Assembly: GCF_000175615.1 (NCBI RefSeq)
Contig: NZ_ACVO01000003.1
Location: forward strand, 1-64,000
DNA from: Rothia mucilaginosa ATCC 25296
GTDB lineage: Bacteria > Actinomycetota > Actinomycetes > Actinomycetales > Micrococcaceae
DNA: 64,000 bases
Direction: 5' to 3'
Part shown: piece after piece, positions 33,533 through 44,600 of the stretch
Layout: each line of letters starts with the position of its first letter
Numbering within the stretch: position 1 is the first letter of the stretch
The notes under the pieces: generated by a model
Told to the model about the DNA's origin: nothing
What the model saw: the letters and a program-made list of their open reading frames with translations, nothing else
The model's database searches: none
Made by a program: the position numbers and the translations under genes

Positions 33533-35518
33533 ATGTCCTCGTTCTTTAAGCCTGCTCGCAGCACGCACCGAAAAGTTGCGGGTGCTTCCCTGGTTTTGGG
33601 TTTGAGCCCGCTGCTGGCTTTGACGCCGGTGGCGGCTCAGCCGGCGCCCGCTTCCCCCGCCCAGCAGGCAACTACTCAAGAAACACCGGCCCGTCAGGTG
33701 CCTCAAGTGCAGGGTGGCGATCCCGCCTCTGAGCTGGAGAACATTGATTTGAAGGTCACGACGGGTCCCCTCAATATTTCTCAGGGCGGTATCGTGTCGG
33801 TGACAACCTCTCCGTTGAGCGCCGAGTTTAGGCAGAAGTACACGTTCCACGAGCTCGCGTTGGTGGAACGTGGTTCCACGTACGTCCATGTCGGGCATCA
33901 TAATTATGTTCCCCTCACTCAGTACGGTGGTATGGTTAGGGACCTCAAGCAGCAGGGCAATGTGCGAGAGAACCCGGATGGTAGCCTCACTTTCACACTC
34001 GTTGTTCCCGCCCAAGTTGTTGAGGCTCAAGAGGGGACTCTCTTCGATACGGTACTGACGTACTACCCGTCGAATGAGTATGCGCCGGATCCGTTGACGT
34101 GGTCGAATCGCCGGGTAATCCGCACTCCTACCGAGGTAGTGCAGGACGCTAAACCTACGAAAACCACCTACCTCTTCAGTTCACCTTCTATCGAGCATCC
34201 GGAAGAGGATACAACCCTGACGGTTGAGGGTTTCCATATCCTCTCGAAAAGCACCTTTTGGGGTCCTGAAGGCCCGGCGGTCCTGACCCTCTATGAGGTT
34301 GATCCGGTGACTGGACAGGGTATTGGTTCGCCTGTGTTTACTCAGAATCTGAATTACACCAGGTGCAATCAGTACTGTGATTCGTTCTTGAACGACCATT
34401 TCAGTACGGATATCACGATTCCCGGGGGTACTCTCAAAGCGGGCAGGCTGTACAGGATTGGTTTCTACGGCGGTGGTTATCCTGGTCCGGGTTCCGAGGA
34501 ATACCCTGGTGCATGGATGACCGATGTAGCAGATTTCATCCCGGTAGGTACCCCGGAGCAAGATGCAGCTCCCACCAGCATCTATGTCTCGGGAGATAAG
34601 ATGAGCCCTTATCGCGAGAATAATACTTTGAAGGTGACTGTTTTGGGTCTGCCGCCGCTGTCCAAGGGCTACTACCGTTTCTCCTTGCAGCCGATTGATG
34701 ATCATGGCCGTCCGACCGGGCAGAAGTCTTGGGAGAAAGTGATTCCTGCCGAGAGCATTCAGAAGGGTCGTACAGAGCAGACGCTTTCTCTTCCCGGCTA
34801 TGCCCTGAATTTTGAGGGGGCCTATAGGCTCTTTGTGGAGAAGGTAACCCCGAATCAGGGTGATGCTGTCGATTCGGTTGAGCAGGTTGCTTCCAAAGAT
34901 CTGGACTTGGATATCAGTCAGGAACGGGAAATGGAGGCTGCCAGGAAGTGGATTGTGAACCGTCAAATTCTGCCAGGCTACCCCACTGATCGCGATTGGA
35001 CATCAGTGAATCGCCGTTCTGTGACGGTGGCATTGCACCGGTTAGCGGGCGCGCCGCAGGTTGAGCTTCCGGCAGTCAGCCCTTACACGGATATTACGCC
35101 GGATGACCCTGACTATACCGCGATTATTTGGGCTCGTCAGCGGGGTATTACGTTCGGCTGGGTTGATGGTCGCTTCCACCCGAATGAGCCACTTTCGGAC
35201 CGTTCCACGGCTGCGTTCCTCTACAGGTATCAGCGATTCCAGGGGGAGGCGTCACCAAGCTTACCGACGTCTCCTTCACTGCCGGACTCTAACCCGAAGA
35301 AACAGACGCATTTCCCGCTTAGCTCTCATTGGCGGCTTTGGATCAGCCCGGAGACTGCTTTTTCACGTGAGTCTCGCTGGGCTATTGAGCAACGTATCTG
35401 GGGTTACATGCCTGATCAAGGTTACTTCTATGAGAGCTTTGGCGGCTTCAAGATGTCGTACCGTCAGGTGGCTGTGATGCTGTACCGTATGGAGCACGGC
35501 GGCAGCCACCTCAGGTAA
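33533..35518 (+). CDS. Secreted Ig-like-module SLH protein (array gene B)
   Basis: A 661-residue secreted protein with a Sec signal peptide (MSSFFKPARS to about 35, ending PVAA) and a Pro/Ala/Gln linker. Three beta-rich modules follow: LNISQGGIVSVTTSPLSAEF (about 70-205), DTTLTVEGFHILS (about 215-345) and ENNTLKVTVLGL (about 350-465). SLH-like repeats occupy about 470-661, ending MLYRMEHGGSHLR. C-x3-C (RCNQYCDSF) in module 2 probably forms a disulfide. The second of two adjacent ATGs is preferred because genes F and G have only that codon after the GGATAAC sequence. Wall binding through SLH is inferred; no sortase motif. Confidence 0.85.
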   Translation: MSSFFKPARSTHRKVAGASLVLGLSPLLALTPVAAQPAPASPAQQATTQETPARQVPQVQGGDPASELENIDLKVTTGPLNISQGGIVSVTTSPLSAEFRQKYTFHELALVERGSTYVHVGHHNYVPLTQYGGMVRDLKQQGNVRENPDGSLTFTLVVPAQVVEAQEGTLFDTVLTYYPSNEYAPDPLTWSNRRVIRTPTEVVQDAKPTKTTYLFSSPSIEHPEEDTTLTVEGFHILSKSTFWGPEGPAVLTLYEVDPVTGQGIGSPVFTQNLNYTRCNQYCDSFLNDHFSTDITIPGGTLKAGRLYRIGFYGGGYPGPGSEEYPGAWMTDVADFIPVGTPEQDAAPTSIYVSGDKMSPYRENNTLKVTVLGLPPLSKGYYRFSLQPIDDHGRPTGQKSWEKVIPAESIQKGRTEQTLSLPGYALNFEGAYRLFVEKVTPNQGDAVDSVEQVASKDLDLDISQEREMEAARKWIVNRQILPGYPTDRDWTSVNRRSVTVALHRLAGAPQVELPAVSPYTDITPDDPDYTAIIWARQRGITFGWVDGRFHPNEPLSDRSTAAFLYRYQRFQGEASPSLPTSPSLPDSNPKKQTHFPLSSHWRLWISPETAFSRESRWAIEQRIWGYMPDQGYFYESFGGFKMSYRQVAVMLYRMEHGGSHLR

Positions 35519-35531
35519 CGCCTGGTCGTGG

Positions 35532-35588
35532 TGAGGGGTAACCGGTGGGCTGGGATGCTCGACGTAGTTCGGCTTTTCAGCCCGCCGG
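35532..35588 (+). other. Conserved hairpin element after gene B
   Basis: CCGGTGGGCTG pairs with CAGCCCGCCGG (35532-35542 with 35578-35588). The same element, loop included, follows genes C and D. It is a candidate terminator or attenuator. Confidence 0.6.
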
Positions 35589-35758
35589 CACCGCCTCGGT
35601 TTCCCCCTCTCCAGCGACTTCTCTTGCCTGATACCAGGCTTTACGGGGGCTTCTTCTTCCCTAGTCTGGCTTTTCAGGTTCTATCCGCTCAACTTCTTCA
35701 CTCACTTCATCTACTCACTCATTTCAATCACCGTATAAATTTTGTAGATGGGATTATG

Positions 35759-38700
35759 ATGTCTTCATTCTTCGCCTCACGAGGTGCCCCGCACCATTCT
35801 GAGTCCCCGCGCCATCCGGCGAGCGCCCGCGCGCTCAGCCTTTCCCTGCTGCTGGGTTTGAGCCCGCTTGCGGGTATTGCTCCTGCGGCGCTGGCAGCGC
35901 CTCAAGAAACACCCACGCAGAACGCGCCCGTGCAGAACGAACCTGCCCAGAACAAACCTGCCCAGAACAAGCCTGCACAGGGTGATAAGCAGGATGCTTC
36001 CCTGCCGACCCTGCGCGTGTCCAGCGGCTCCCTCGACATTCTTCATGGCGGTACCGTGCACGTGGAGGGTACCGGGCTGAGCCCGGAGTTCTTGGCGCAC
36101 CATGAGTTGCGTAGCCTCACGATTGCCCCGAAGGGTTCTTCGACCTACGCTAACCCCTACCAGAAGGTCGATTACCCCGGCTTTGTCTTTGACGCCCCGA
36201 AACCGGCTGCTGACGGCAGTTTCAGTGCCGACCTGACGGTTCCGGCGAATAGTCTGCCGGCAAACCTGGAGTACGAGGTTATTCTGACCTACCGCCCCGT
36301 AGATGAGGCGCACCCCTATGCGTGGAACACTGAGGACCGCGTCCGTACGGCGCTGCCGGTGGAGCGCAACCTCCCGGAGGCCGTGCTCCCCTCCATCACC
36401 TATGATGTTTCGGCTATTTCTGAGGAGCAGATTGCTTCCGGCCAGCCGATTGAGGTGACGCTGACGGGTACCGGTTTTCAGGATGTCAGCTCCGTGGACT
36501 TCACCCTAGCCGAGCATGACGAGCAGGGAAAGGTCACGAACGATAACGTGGCTTCGCTTGGTGAACTGAAAGCACCGGATACGGAAGAGAATCAGCGCAT
36601 TTTCAAGGGTCTGATTCCTAACGGCTATTTCCAGAAGAAGGTCACTATCCCTGCGGGAATCCTGAAGTCCGGTAAGGGGTATTCCCTGGGTGTTTCCGGT
36701 GTAGAAACCGACGGATGGAATAAATGGGATAAGTTGTCGCGTAAGTTCCCCTTCGTTCCTGTGGGCAATAACCCTGCGCGCATGGCATATCAGGATAATT
36801 CGTTCAGGAATACCCTGCCGAAGGTATCTGTTGCTGCGCAGGATTTTGATCCCGGTCAGGACCGCGTCTATAAGGTGACTATTTCTAATATTTCCCCCGA
36901 GGTGGACCTGGGGTACTACCTTGAGTCTGTGGCGATTTATAACGCTACCTCTGGTGAGAAGGCACCTTTTGCGGTGAATAATGTAGCGGAGCAATACTAT
37001 AAGCGTGACGAGCTGGTAACCCGCAATGCTGACGGTACTCTGACCGTGGAGGTTGAGTATAAGGTTGACGGTTATTCCAGCTATAGGCCGACTTCTCGCG
37101 GTTCAGTGGCTGAAGTGCGTGTGGTGTTCTCGGACTATGAGTATTTGTACGGTCACCATAAGTTCACGGTGAGCACCCAGCTTCCGATGGCGCCTCTTGC
37201 CGCTGATGCTTTTGATTGGGTGAACCCGGCAAATGTTCAGTTGAAGGTCGATTCGGGAACCCTCAATATTTCTCAGGGTGGCACGGTGTCGGTGACGACT
37301 TCTCCGTTGAGCGCTGAATTCCGTAAGAAGTACACTTTCTACGAGCTGGTTCTGGTGCAGCGCGGATCGTTGTACGCGTATGCGGAACACAATAGTTATG
37401 CGCCTCTCGACGAGTACGGCGGGTTTCTCAAGGACTTGAAGCCCCAGGTGCGGGAGAACCCGGACGGTAGCCTCACCTACACGTTTGAGGTTCCCCCGCA
37501 GTACATTGAGGCTGCCGACGGTGAGCTCTTCGATGTGGTGATGACGTACTACTGGTCGTCGGATGAAGCTGAGCTGGAACCTTGGAGTTTGGCGGACCGT
37601 TTGTATGCTCGCGCCCATATTGATGTGGTTCAGGATGCGCAGCCGACCCGTGGGACCTACACCTTCAGTCAGTCCGCTATCGATGACCCGTGGAAGGATA
37701 CGACGCTGCGGGTTGAGGGACGCCATATCCTCTCCCAGGCTAGTGAAATGGTTGGTAATGATTGGCCGGTCATCGCTATCTATGAGGCTGACCCTGCAAC
37801 GGGAAAGATGGTGGGTGAGCCTGTGTTCACTCAGCGGGATGACTACACGTACTACGGGGTTAACACCAGGTGGTTCCGCAATAACTATTTCAGTGCGGAG
37901 CTGAAGATTCCTGCGGGTACGTTGAAGCCGGGCAAGCTCTACTTTATTGGTATGTATGGGAACGGGTTGCCTTACCCCGGCATGGAAGATTCTCCGGGTT
38001 CTATGCTGAATGATGTTGCGGAGTTCCTGCCGGTGCATTCTCCCGAGCAGGACTCTGCGGGGCCCACGCTGCACCTTGGGTCGGTGGGGCTGAACCCGTA
38101 CGCGCGGACGAACTTGTTTACGGCGCGCGCTACCGGGCTCTCTGCACCGGGTGAAGGATCGTACCGTCTCTCGGTGCAGCATGTTGATGAGCAGGGGCGT
38201 TTGACCGGTCAGACGGTGTTCCAGCAGGCGATTCCCGCTGATCGCATCCAGGATGGCAGGGTGGAGCTGAATCTGACGATTGATCAGCAGCTGAGCTATT
38301 CGGGCGCTTATCGTCTGGTCTTGGAGAAGGTCACCCCCGGTAAGGATGGTGCTGGCGAGTCGGTGGAGCAGCTTGCTGTCGAGGATATTCCTCTGAAGCT
38401 GACGCGTGAGGATGAGTTGCAGGCTGCTGAGCAGTGGTTTGCTGAGCGTGATATTTTGCCTAATCCTTCGCCGATGTCCTGGCATAGCGGTATGACGCGC
38501 CACGATGTGACGGTGTCGCTGTACCGCCTGGCGGGTTCCCCGAAGGTGGAGCTGCCTGCTTTTAGCCCGTACGCGGATGTGGCAACGAACGACCCGGACT
38601 ACGCCGCGTACATTTGGGCTCGTCAGAAGGGCATTACGTTCGGCTGGGCGGATGGCAAGTTCCACCCGGAGGCGAAGCTTTCGACCCCGTCGACGGTGGC

Positions 38701-39010
38701 GTTCATGTACAGGTACCAGAAGGCGATGGGTCAGGTCACGCCGAAGGTGCCGACCTCTGCCTCGTTGCCGCGTAGCTCGTCTGTGCCGGGCAACCAGGGT
38801 GCGCCTCGGAGTGCTAGCGGTTGGCAGCATAAGGTTCGTCAGGGTAGCGCTTTCTGGCGTGAGGCTCAGTGGGCTGTTGATTACCGCATGTGGGGTTACC
38901 GCGTTGATGGGGAATACGTCTATGAGGACTTTGATAGGTCTTTCGTTTCCTCTGGTGATTTTGCGTTGATGCTGTACCGCTTGGCGCACGGCGGTAGCCA
39001 CCTCAAGTAG
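35759..39010 (+). CDS. Large Ig-like-module SLH protein (array gene C)
   Basis: A 1083-residue secreted protein. The signal peptide has a long basic n-region (RGAPHHSESPRHPASARA) and ends near residue 47 (AALAAP), followed by repeated NKPAQ/NEPAQ pentads. It has the three modules of gene B (from about 490: LNISQGGTVSVTTSPLSAEF; about 635; about 770) preceded by three more: LDILHGGTVHVEGTGLSPEF (about 81-205), PIEVTLTGTGF (about 206-350) and TLPKVSVAAQDFDPG (about 350-480). SLH repeats start near 885 and end MLYRLAHGGSHLK. Expected to be a long wall-bound surface protein; ligand unknown. Its leader and signal are nearly identical to those of D and E, so these copies are recent duplicates. Confidence 0.85.
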   Translation: MSSFFASRGAPHHSESPRHPASARALSLSLLLGLSPLAGIAPAALAAPQETPTQNAPVQNEPAQNKPAQNKPAQGDKQDASLPTLRVSSGSLDILHGGTVHVEGTGLSPEFLAHHELRSLTIAPKGSSTYANPYQKVDYPGFVFDAPKPAADGSFSADLTVPANSLPANLEYEVILTYRPVDEAHPYAWNTEDRVRTALPVERNLPEAVLPSITYDVSAISEEQIASGQPIEVTLTGTGFQDVSSVDFTLAEHDEQGKVTNDNVASLGELKAPDTEENQRIFKGLIPNGYFQKKVTIPAGILKSGKGYSLGVSGVETDGWNKWDKLSRKFPFVPVGNNPARMAYQDNSFRNTLPKVSVAAQDFDPGQDRVYKVTISNISPEVDLGYYLESVAIYNATSGEKAPFAVNNVAEQYYKRDELVTRNADGTLTVEVEYKVDGYSSYRPTSRGSVAEVRVVFSDYEYLYGHHKFTVSTQLPMAPLAADAFDWVNPANVQLKVDSGTLNISQGGTVSVTTSPLSAEFRKKYTFYELVLVQRGSLYAYAEHNSYAPLDEYGGFLKDLKPQVRENPDGSLTYTFEVPPQYIEAADGELFDVVMTYYWSSDEAELEPWSLADRLYARAHIDVVQDAQPTRGTYTFSQSAIDDPWKDTTLRVEGRHILSQASEMVGNDWPVIAIYEADPATGKMVGEPVFTQRDDYTYYGVNTRWFRNNYFSAELKIPAGTLKPGKLYFIGMYGNGLPYPGMEDSPGSMLNDVAEFLPVHSPEQDSAGPTLHLGSVGLNPYARTNLFTARATGLSAPGEGSYRLSVQHVDEQGRLTGQTVFQQAIPADRIQDGRVELNLTIDQQLSYSGAYRLVLEKVTPGKDGAGESVEQLAVEDIPLKLTREDELQAAEQWFAERDILPNPSPMSWHSGMTRHDVTVSLYRLAGSPKVELPAFSPYADVATNDPDYAAYIWARQKGITFGWADGKFHPEAKLSTPSTVAFMYRYQKAMGQVTPKVPTSASLPRSSSVPGNQGAPRSASGWQHKVRQGSAFWREAQWAVDYRMWGYRVDGEYVYEDFDRSFVSSGDFALMLYRLAHGGSHLK

Positions 39011-39034
39011 CGCCGGGTTGTGGTGAGTGAGGTA

Positions 39035-39083
39035 ACCGGTGGGCTGGGATGTTCGACGTAGTTCGGCTTTTCAGCCCACCGGT
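39035..39083 (+). other. Conserved hairpin element after gene C
   Basis: ACCGGTGGGCTG pairs perfectly over 12 bp with CAGCCCACCGGT (39035-39046 with 39072-39083). A T-run (GGTTTTTC) starts 8 nt later, so it may terminate transcription. Confidence 0.65.
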
Positions 39084-39261
39084 GCCGCCCCGGTTTTTCT
39101 TCCTTGCCTCTGCGAGTTCTTTTGCCCAGCACCAGGCTTTATGGGGCTACTTCTCCCCTGTTGAGGGTTTTCTTTTCACGCTTTATTTGCTCAACTTTTT
39201 CACTTGCTTCATCTACTCACTCACTTCATTCACCGTACAGTTTTTTGTAGATGGGATAATG

Positions 39262-41361
39262 ATGTCTTCATTCTTCACACCACGAGGTGCCCCGCACCAT
39301 TCTGATACCCCGCGCCACCCGGCGAGCGCCCGTGCGCTCAGCCTATCGTTGCTGCTGGGTTTGAGCCCGCTTGCAGGTATCACTCCGGCGGCGCTGGCAA
39401 CACCGACCCAGGCAGCACCTGAGCAGCAGGCACAACCGGCACAGGCGACCCCCGCTCAGGCAGACCCGGAACAGGCGACCCCCGCCTCCCCCGCCGCAGC
39501 TCAAGAAGATGCTGACGAATCCACGTCTTCGCTTCCGGAGGCGGATGATTCTCGCTATCCTGAAGTGAATGATTCTCGCCATCCTGAAATGGAAGGGTTT
39601 AAAGTCTCTCCTGAGACTCTCAACATTTCTCGAGGCGGCACCGTAACGCTGACGACGCCTCCGCTCAGTGCTGAATTCCGCCAGAATTACGAATTCTACG
39701 AATTTTCTCTGGTTGATCGCGGTTCTTCGTACTTCAAAGCCGCGTATGCCCGCATTGACGGATATGCCTACTTTGGCTACCTCTTTGACCGTGACCCCAA
39801 CCCGAAGCAGATGGTAGAAAACCCAGACGGGAGCTACACCTTCTTCCTCAATATTGGGCCGTACATTATTGAGGCTAAAGAAGGCACTCTTTTCGACGTC
39901 ATTCTGACGTACCACAAGAAGGGCCACCGGAAGGATTTTTGGCCGTCCGAATTCCGTTTTGTGGCGCGTGCACCTATTAATGTTGTGCAGGACCCTAAGC
40001 CGACTGAGACGACGTACATTTTCAGTGTGCCCGCGATTGATGACCCGTGGAAGGATACGACTCTGACGCTTGAGGGGTTCCATATTACTACGAGCGGTAG
40101 TCGAGAGGGCAAGGACGGTCCGGCGCTTCTGGCCTTTTATGAAGTCGACCCGAAGACCGGAAAGATTGTAGGCGAACCCGAATTCACCACTCGGATTCCG
40201 TACCCGGCTTCCCGTAGTGGAGAGCGCGTTTATTTCCTGAATGAGCAATTTAAGACGTCTATTACGATTCCTGGGGGCACGCTTAAGCCGGGTAAGGTCT
40301 ATAAGATTGGTTTCTACGGTAAAGACCGTCCGGAGGATGAGAAGTACCCCGGTGAGTTGCTGAATGATGTTGCAGATTTCATTCCGGTACGTTCGCTTAA
40401 TAAGGAATCGGCGAGCCCTGAGATGTTTCTGAAGGCTACGACGGTGAGCCCCTATGATGAGGAAAATATCCTTCAGGTGCGCGCCGTCGGTTTGAAGAAG
40501 CAGCCTGGGGTCTCTTACCGTTTCTCGGTGCAATATGTTGACGCGCAGGGACTTCTGGCCGGTCAGAAAACGCTGGTGCAGGAGATTGCTGCTGAGAACA
40601 TCCATGACGGCACGGTGGATGAGAAGCTGAACGTCCCCGGTGCGCCGCTGAATTATGACGGCTCGTACAGGCTCTTCTTGGAAAAGGTGACTGCCGGCAA
40701 GGACGGTACGGTTGAGTCGGTTGAGCAGCTTACTTCGAAGGATCTACAGCTACAGTTTACGAAGAATAAGGAGGTCAACGCCGCCTGGGCATGGTTTAAG
40801 CGCCGTCAGGTTCTTCCTGAGTTTTCTTCTTTGAGTGAGGGACGCGATATGACGCGCCGCGATGTGACGGTGGCGCTGTACCGTCTTGCGGGTTCGCCGA
40901 AGGTGGAGCTTCCGGCGACGAGTCCTTATGGAGATATCGCTCCGGATGATCCGGACTACGCCGCGTATATTTGGGCTCGTCAGAAGGGCATTACGTTCGG
41001 TTGGGCGGATGGGAATTTCCACCCGGAGATGAACATGCACAATTATTCGACGGCGGCGTTCCTGTATAGGTATCAGCGTTCGCGCGGTATGGTGTCTCCC
41101 GGCTTGCCGACTGCCGCACCGCAGTCTCGTAACGGTAGCCTGCCGGGGTCGGATGAATCTGAGGTGAGCGCTAACCCATGGGTTCTGGATTTGGAGGAGG
41201 GTAGCGCTTTCTGGCGTGAATCTCGGTGGGCTGTTCAGCAACGCATTTGGGGCTACACCGGGGATTGGGAACACGAACGCTTTTTCATGGAGACAACATC
41301 CGTCTATGACTTGGCGTTGATGCTGTACCGCATGGAGCACGGCGGTAGCCACCTCAAGTAG
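39262..41361 (+). CDS. Secreted Ig-like-module SLH protein (array gene D)
   Basis: A 699-residue secreted protein organised like gene B. The signal peptide runs to about 47, followed by a long Ala/Pro/Gln linker (QAQPAQATPAQADPEQ) and a duplicated SRYPEVND/SRHPEMEG pair. The modules start at LNISRGGTVTLTTPPLSAEF (about 117), DTTLTLEGFHITTS (about 262) and ENILQVRAVGL; SLH repeats start near 500 and end MLYRMEHGGSHLK. The cysteine pair of gene B is absent from module 2. SLH unit 2 (YAAYIWARQKGITFGWADG) is almost identical to those of C and E. Start codon argument as for gene B. Confidence 0.85.
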   Translation: MSSFFTPRGAPHHSDTPRHPASARALSLSLLLGLSPLAGITPAALATPTQAAPEQQAQPAQATPAQADPEQATPASPAAAQEDADESTSSLPEADDSRYPEVNDSRHPEMEGFKVSPETLNISRGGTVTLTTPPLSAEFRQNYEFYEFSLVDRGSSYFKAAYARIDGYAYFGYLFDRDPNPKQMVENPDGSYTFFLNIGPYIIEAKEGTLFDVILTYHKKGHRKDFWPSEFRFVARAPINVVQDPKPTETTYIFSVPAIDDPWKDTTLTLEGFHITTSGSREGKDGPALLAFYEVDPKTGKIVGEPEFTTRIPYPASRSGERVYFLNEQFKTSITIPGGTLKPGKVYKIGFYGKDRPEDEKYPGELLNDVADFIPVRSLNKESASPEMFLKATTVSPYDEENILQVRAVGLKKQPGVSYRFSVQYVDAQGLLAGQKTLVQEIAAENIHDGTVDEKLNVPGAPLNYDGSYRLFLEKVTAGKDGTVESVEQLTSKDLQLQFTKNKEVNAAWAWFKRRQVLPEFSSLSEGRDMTRRDVTVALYRLAGSPKVELPATSPYGDIAPDDPDYAAYIWARQKGITFGWADGNFHPEMNMHNYSTAAFLYRYQRSRGMVSPGLPTAAPQSRNGSLPGSDESEVSANPWVLDLEEGSAFWRESRWAVQQRIWGYTGDWEHERFFMETTSVYDLALMLYRMEHGGSHLK

Positions 41362-41387
41362 CACCCGGTCGTGGTGAGGGGTACCCT

Positions 41388-41430
41388 GTGGGCTGGAATG
41401 TTCGGATTAGTTCGGCTTTTCAGCCCGCCG
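41388..41430 (+). other. Conserved hairpin element after gene D
   Basis: TGTGGGCTG opposite CAGCCCGCCG, a decayed copy of the elements after B and C. The following leader (CTTGCCTGATACCAGGCTTT to the start codon) is also shared with C and D. Confidence 0.5.
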
Positions 41431-41601
41431 GTGCAGCCTCTTTCCCCCCTCCCGAGCGACTTCTCTTGCCTGATACCAGGCTTTACGGGGCTTCTTCTAC
41501 CCTAGCCTTGGCTTTTCAGACTATATCCACTCGACTTTTTCACTTGCTTCATCTACTCACTCGCTTCATTCACCGTACAGTTTTTTGTAGATGGGATTAT
41601 G

Positions 41602-44600
41602 ATGTCTTCATTCTTCACACCACGAGGCGCCCCGCGCCACCCGGCGAGCGCCCGCGCGCTCAGCCTGTCGTTGCTGCTGGGTTTGAGCCCGCTTGCCGGT
41701 ATCACCCCGGCGGCGCTGGCAACACCGACTCAGACGGCATCTGACCAGCCAACTCAGGTTGCACCCGCTCAGGCAGACCCGAAACAGGCGACCCCCGCCT
41801 CCCCCGCTGCAGCTTTGGTTCAGGAGCAAGCAGACAAACAGCAGATTCCTGCGGCTCAAGGCGAGCAGACCAATTCGCTACCGACTCTGCGCGTCACTAG
41901 CGGAGCACTAAGAATTTATGCTGGAGGCACGGTGCATGTTGAGGGCACCGGCTTCACTCCCGAGTTCTTGGCACACAATGAGCTACGTAGCCTCATTATT
42001 GCGCCCAAGGGTTCCTCTACCTACGTGGGTCCTCACCAAGAGCCAACATACCAGGGACCGCGTTTTGACGTTCCAACGCCTGCCGCAGACGGGACTTTCA
42101 GCGCCGACTTGGAAGTATCCTCCAACGACATCCCTGCGGGCATGGAGTACGAAGTTATTTTGACCTACCGCCCGCTAGATGACGCACACCCCTATCAGTG
42201 GAATACTGAGGACCGTATTCGTACGGTGCTCCCTGTAACAAATGATTTTCCGGCATCTGTTCTGCCTTCTATTACCTATGATGTGGATTCTATTTCTGAG
42301 GAGCAGATTAATTCCGGAAAACCAATTGAAATCAATATGACGGGTTCGGGTTTTGACGGGATGAATAAGCTAAGTTTTACTCTCGTTGAATACGACCCGA
42401 CTGCAAATGTTACCCATAAATATCTCAAGGAGCTGGGGTCTTTTGACCCTTCAGATTCTCCGTACTTTAAGCGCGTTTTTCATGGCTTAATTCCTAACGG
42501 TCATTTTCAGCATAAAATTACGATTCCTGCCGGTCTTTTGAAATCAGGCAAGGGTTATTACCTGTCGGTACAGGGAGATTCTCCTTCAGGCCCGATTGCT
42601 ATGAGGCGTGCCTTCCCCTTCGTTCCTGTGGGCAAGAGCCCCATAAAAATGCCTTACCAGAGCAATACGTACCGCAATACTCTTCCGAAGGTTTCATTGT
42701 CTCCTCAGACGATTGACCCATACCATGAGGGGAAATATAAAGTCACTATTTCTAATATTTCCCCGGAAGTTGATTTGGGATACTATATTGGATCGATTAG
42801 TGTTTATAGTAAAACCGCTCAAAAAACTATTGCCAACCTCAGCGTTAATAGTGACCATTACTATGAACGTGACAAAATTGTGGTTCGTAACCCCGACGGC
42901 ACTCAAACCGTAGAACTTGAAATTAATGCGGAGGATATTAAAGAGCTACGGGGCGTGTATTTGGGTTCCGAAGCGGAGCTAAGGGTCTATTTCTCAGATA
43001 ATCCTTACTACGGTTCAGAGAACCATAATTTTACGGTTGCTGCACCAGTTCGGCTGGCGGATTCCCCTACCCCGTTGGCCCCTCCCACCCCTGCGGAGGA
43101 TAAGAAACCTGACAACCCGGTTGGCATGAAGCTCACCTCGGGCACCCTCAATATTTCTGAAGGCGGCACTGTCTCTGTGACGACTGCACCGCTGAGTGCC
43201 GAGTTCCGCGCGAAGTACACGTTCTATGAGTTCGGCATTGTGGAGCGCGGTAAGAATTACCTTCAGTCACATTACGGCGATCCCCTTCCTGAGGCGCAGT
43301 ACGGTAGCAAGGTTGCCAGCCTCCGTGCTGAGGGTAAGGCCCACGATAATCCTGATGGGAGCGTCACGTTCACTCTTGATATCCCGAAGCAGTGGATGAT
43401 GGTTCCTGAGGGTACCCTCTTCGATGTGGTGCTGACTTACTACCCGTCTAATCAATCGGAGCCGGACCCCTATTCTCCGTATGATGATCCCCGTAGTACG
43501 GCACGAATTCCCTTGCCCACGGTGCGCGACCCTGAGCCTGATCAGCCGACGTACCGCTACAGCATTTCAGCGGTTGATAAGCCGTGGCAAGATACGACTC
43601 TGACGGTTGAGGGCTACCATATTCTTCCCCCGAACATCGTAGGCGGGTACGACAGCCAGGCGTACGTCACTCTGTATGAGGCAGACCCGGCTACGGGAAA
43701 GATTATGGGACACCCTGTTTTCTCCCATGTTGTTCCGTTGACGGGCAACTGCTTGCATCACTGTACGGGTTTCCGCAATAACTATTTCGGCACGAAGATG
43801 ACGATTCCGGCGGGTACGTTGAAGCCGGGCAGGCTCTACATGATTGGCATCTACGGTTCTAATCTTCCTCACCCGGGCGAGGAGGACTATAACGGCAGCT
43901 TGCTGACCAGTGTTGCGCAGTTCCTTCCGGTGCGGTCGGGGCAGCCGAGCGATAACCAGCCGAACCCTGACCAGCCTGTAGCTCGTCCGGATTTGTACAT
44001 TCCGTATAAGCGCATCAACCCGTATCAGGAGATGAATACTCTCACCGCCCGTGTCTCGGGTCTTCCGAAACTTACCGAGGGCTATTACCGTTTCTCGGTT
44101 CAGGCAACGGATGATTTTGGCAAGCTGACCGGTGAGAAGGCCCTGGAACAGGTTATTCCCGTTGAGCGCATCCACGATGGTGCCGCGGAGGAGAAGCTGA
44201 ACGTCCCCGGTAGCACGCTGAATTATGAGGGGTCTTACAGGGTTTTTGTGGAGAAGGTAACCCCCGGCAAGAACGGTGCCGCAGATACGGTCGAGCCGGT
44301 GGCTTCTGAGAATCTTGACCTCTTGGCGAATACTACGGAGGAGCAGAAGGCCGCTCTTGAATGGGTTAAGCAGCAGGCTCTTTTGGACGAGAGTAAGACC
44401 GTTTTGAGTCGCCGCGATGTCACGGTGGCGCTGTACCGTCTGGCGGGTGCGCCTCATGTTGAGCTGCCTGCAACCAGTCCTTACGCGGATGTGGCACCGA
44501 GCGACCCGGACTACACCGCGTACATTTGGGCTCGTCAGAAGGGCATTACGTTCGGCTGGGCGGACGGCAAGTTCCACCCGGAGGCGAACCTTTCGGCGCG

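Noticed and set aside
35690..35735. C/T-rich short repeats before array genes as a CRISPR array
   Set aside because: Units are 10-13 nt, imperfect and without regular spacers; they lie in 5' leaders.
37103..39001. Minus-strand open frame of 632 codons opposite array gene C
   Set aside because: Arg/His/Leu-rich mirror of the SLH gene; similar mirrors occur opposite E and G, as expected for biased codons.
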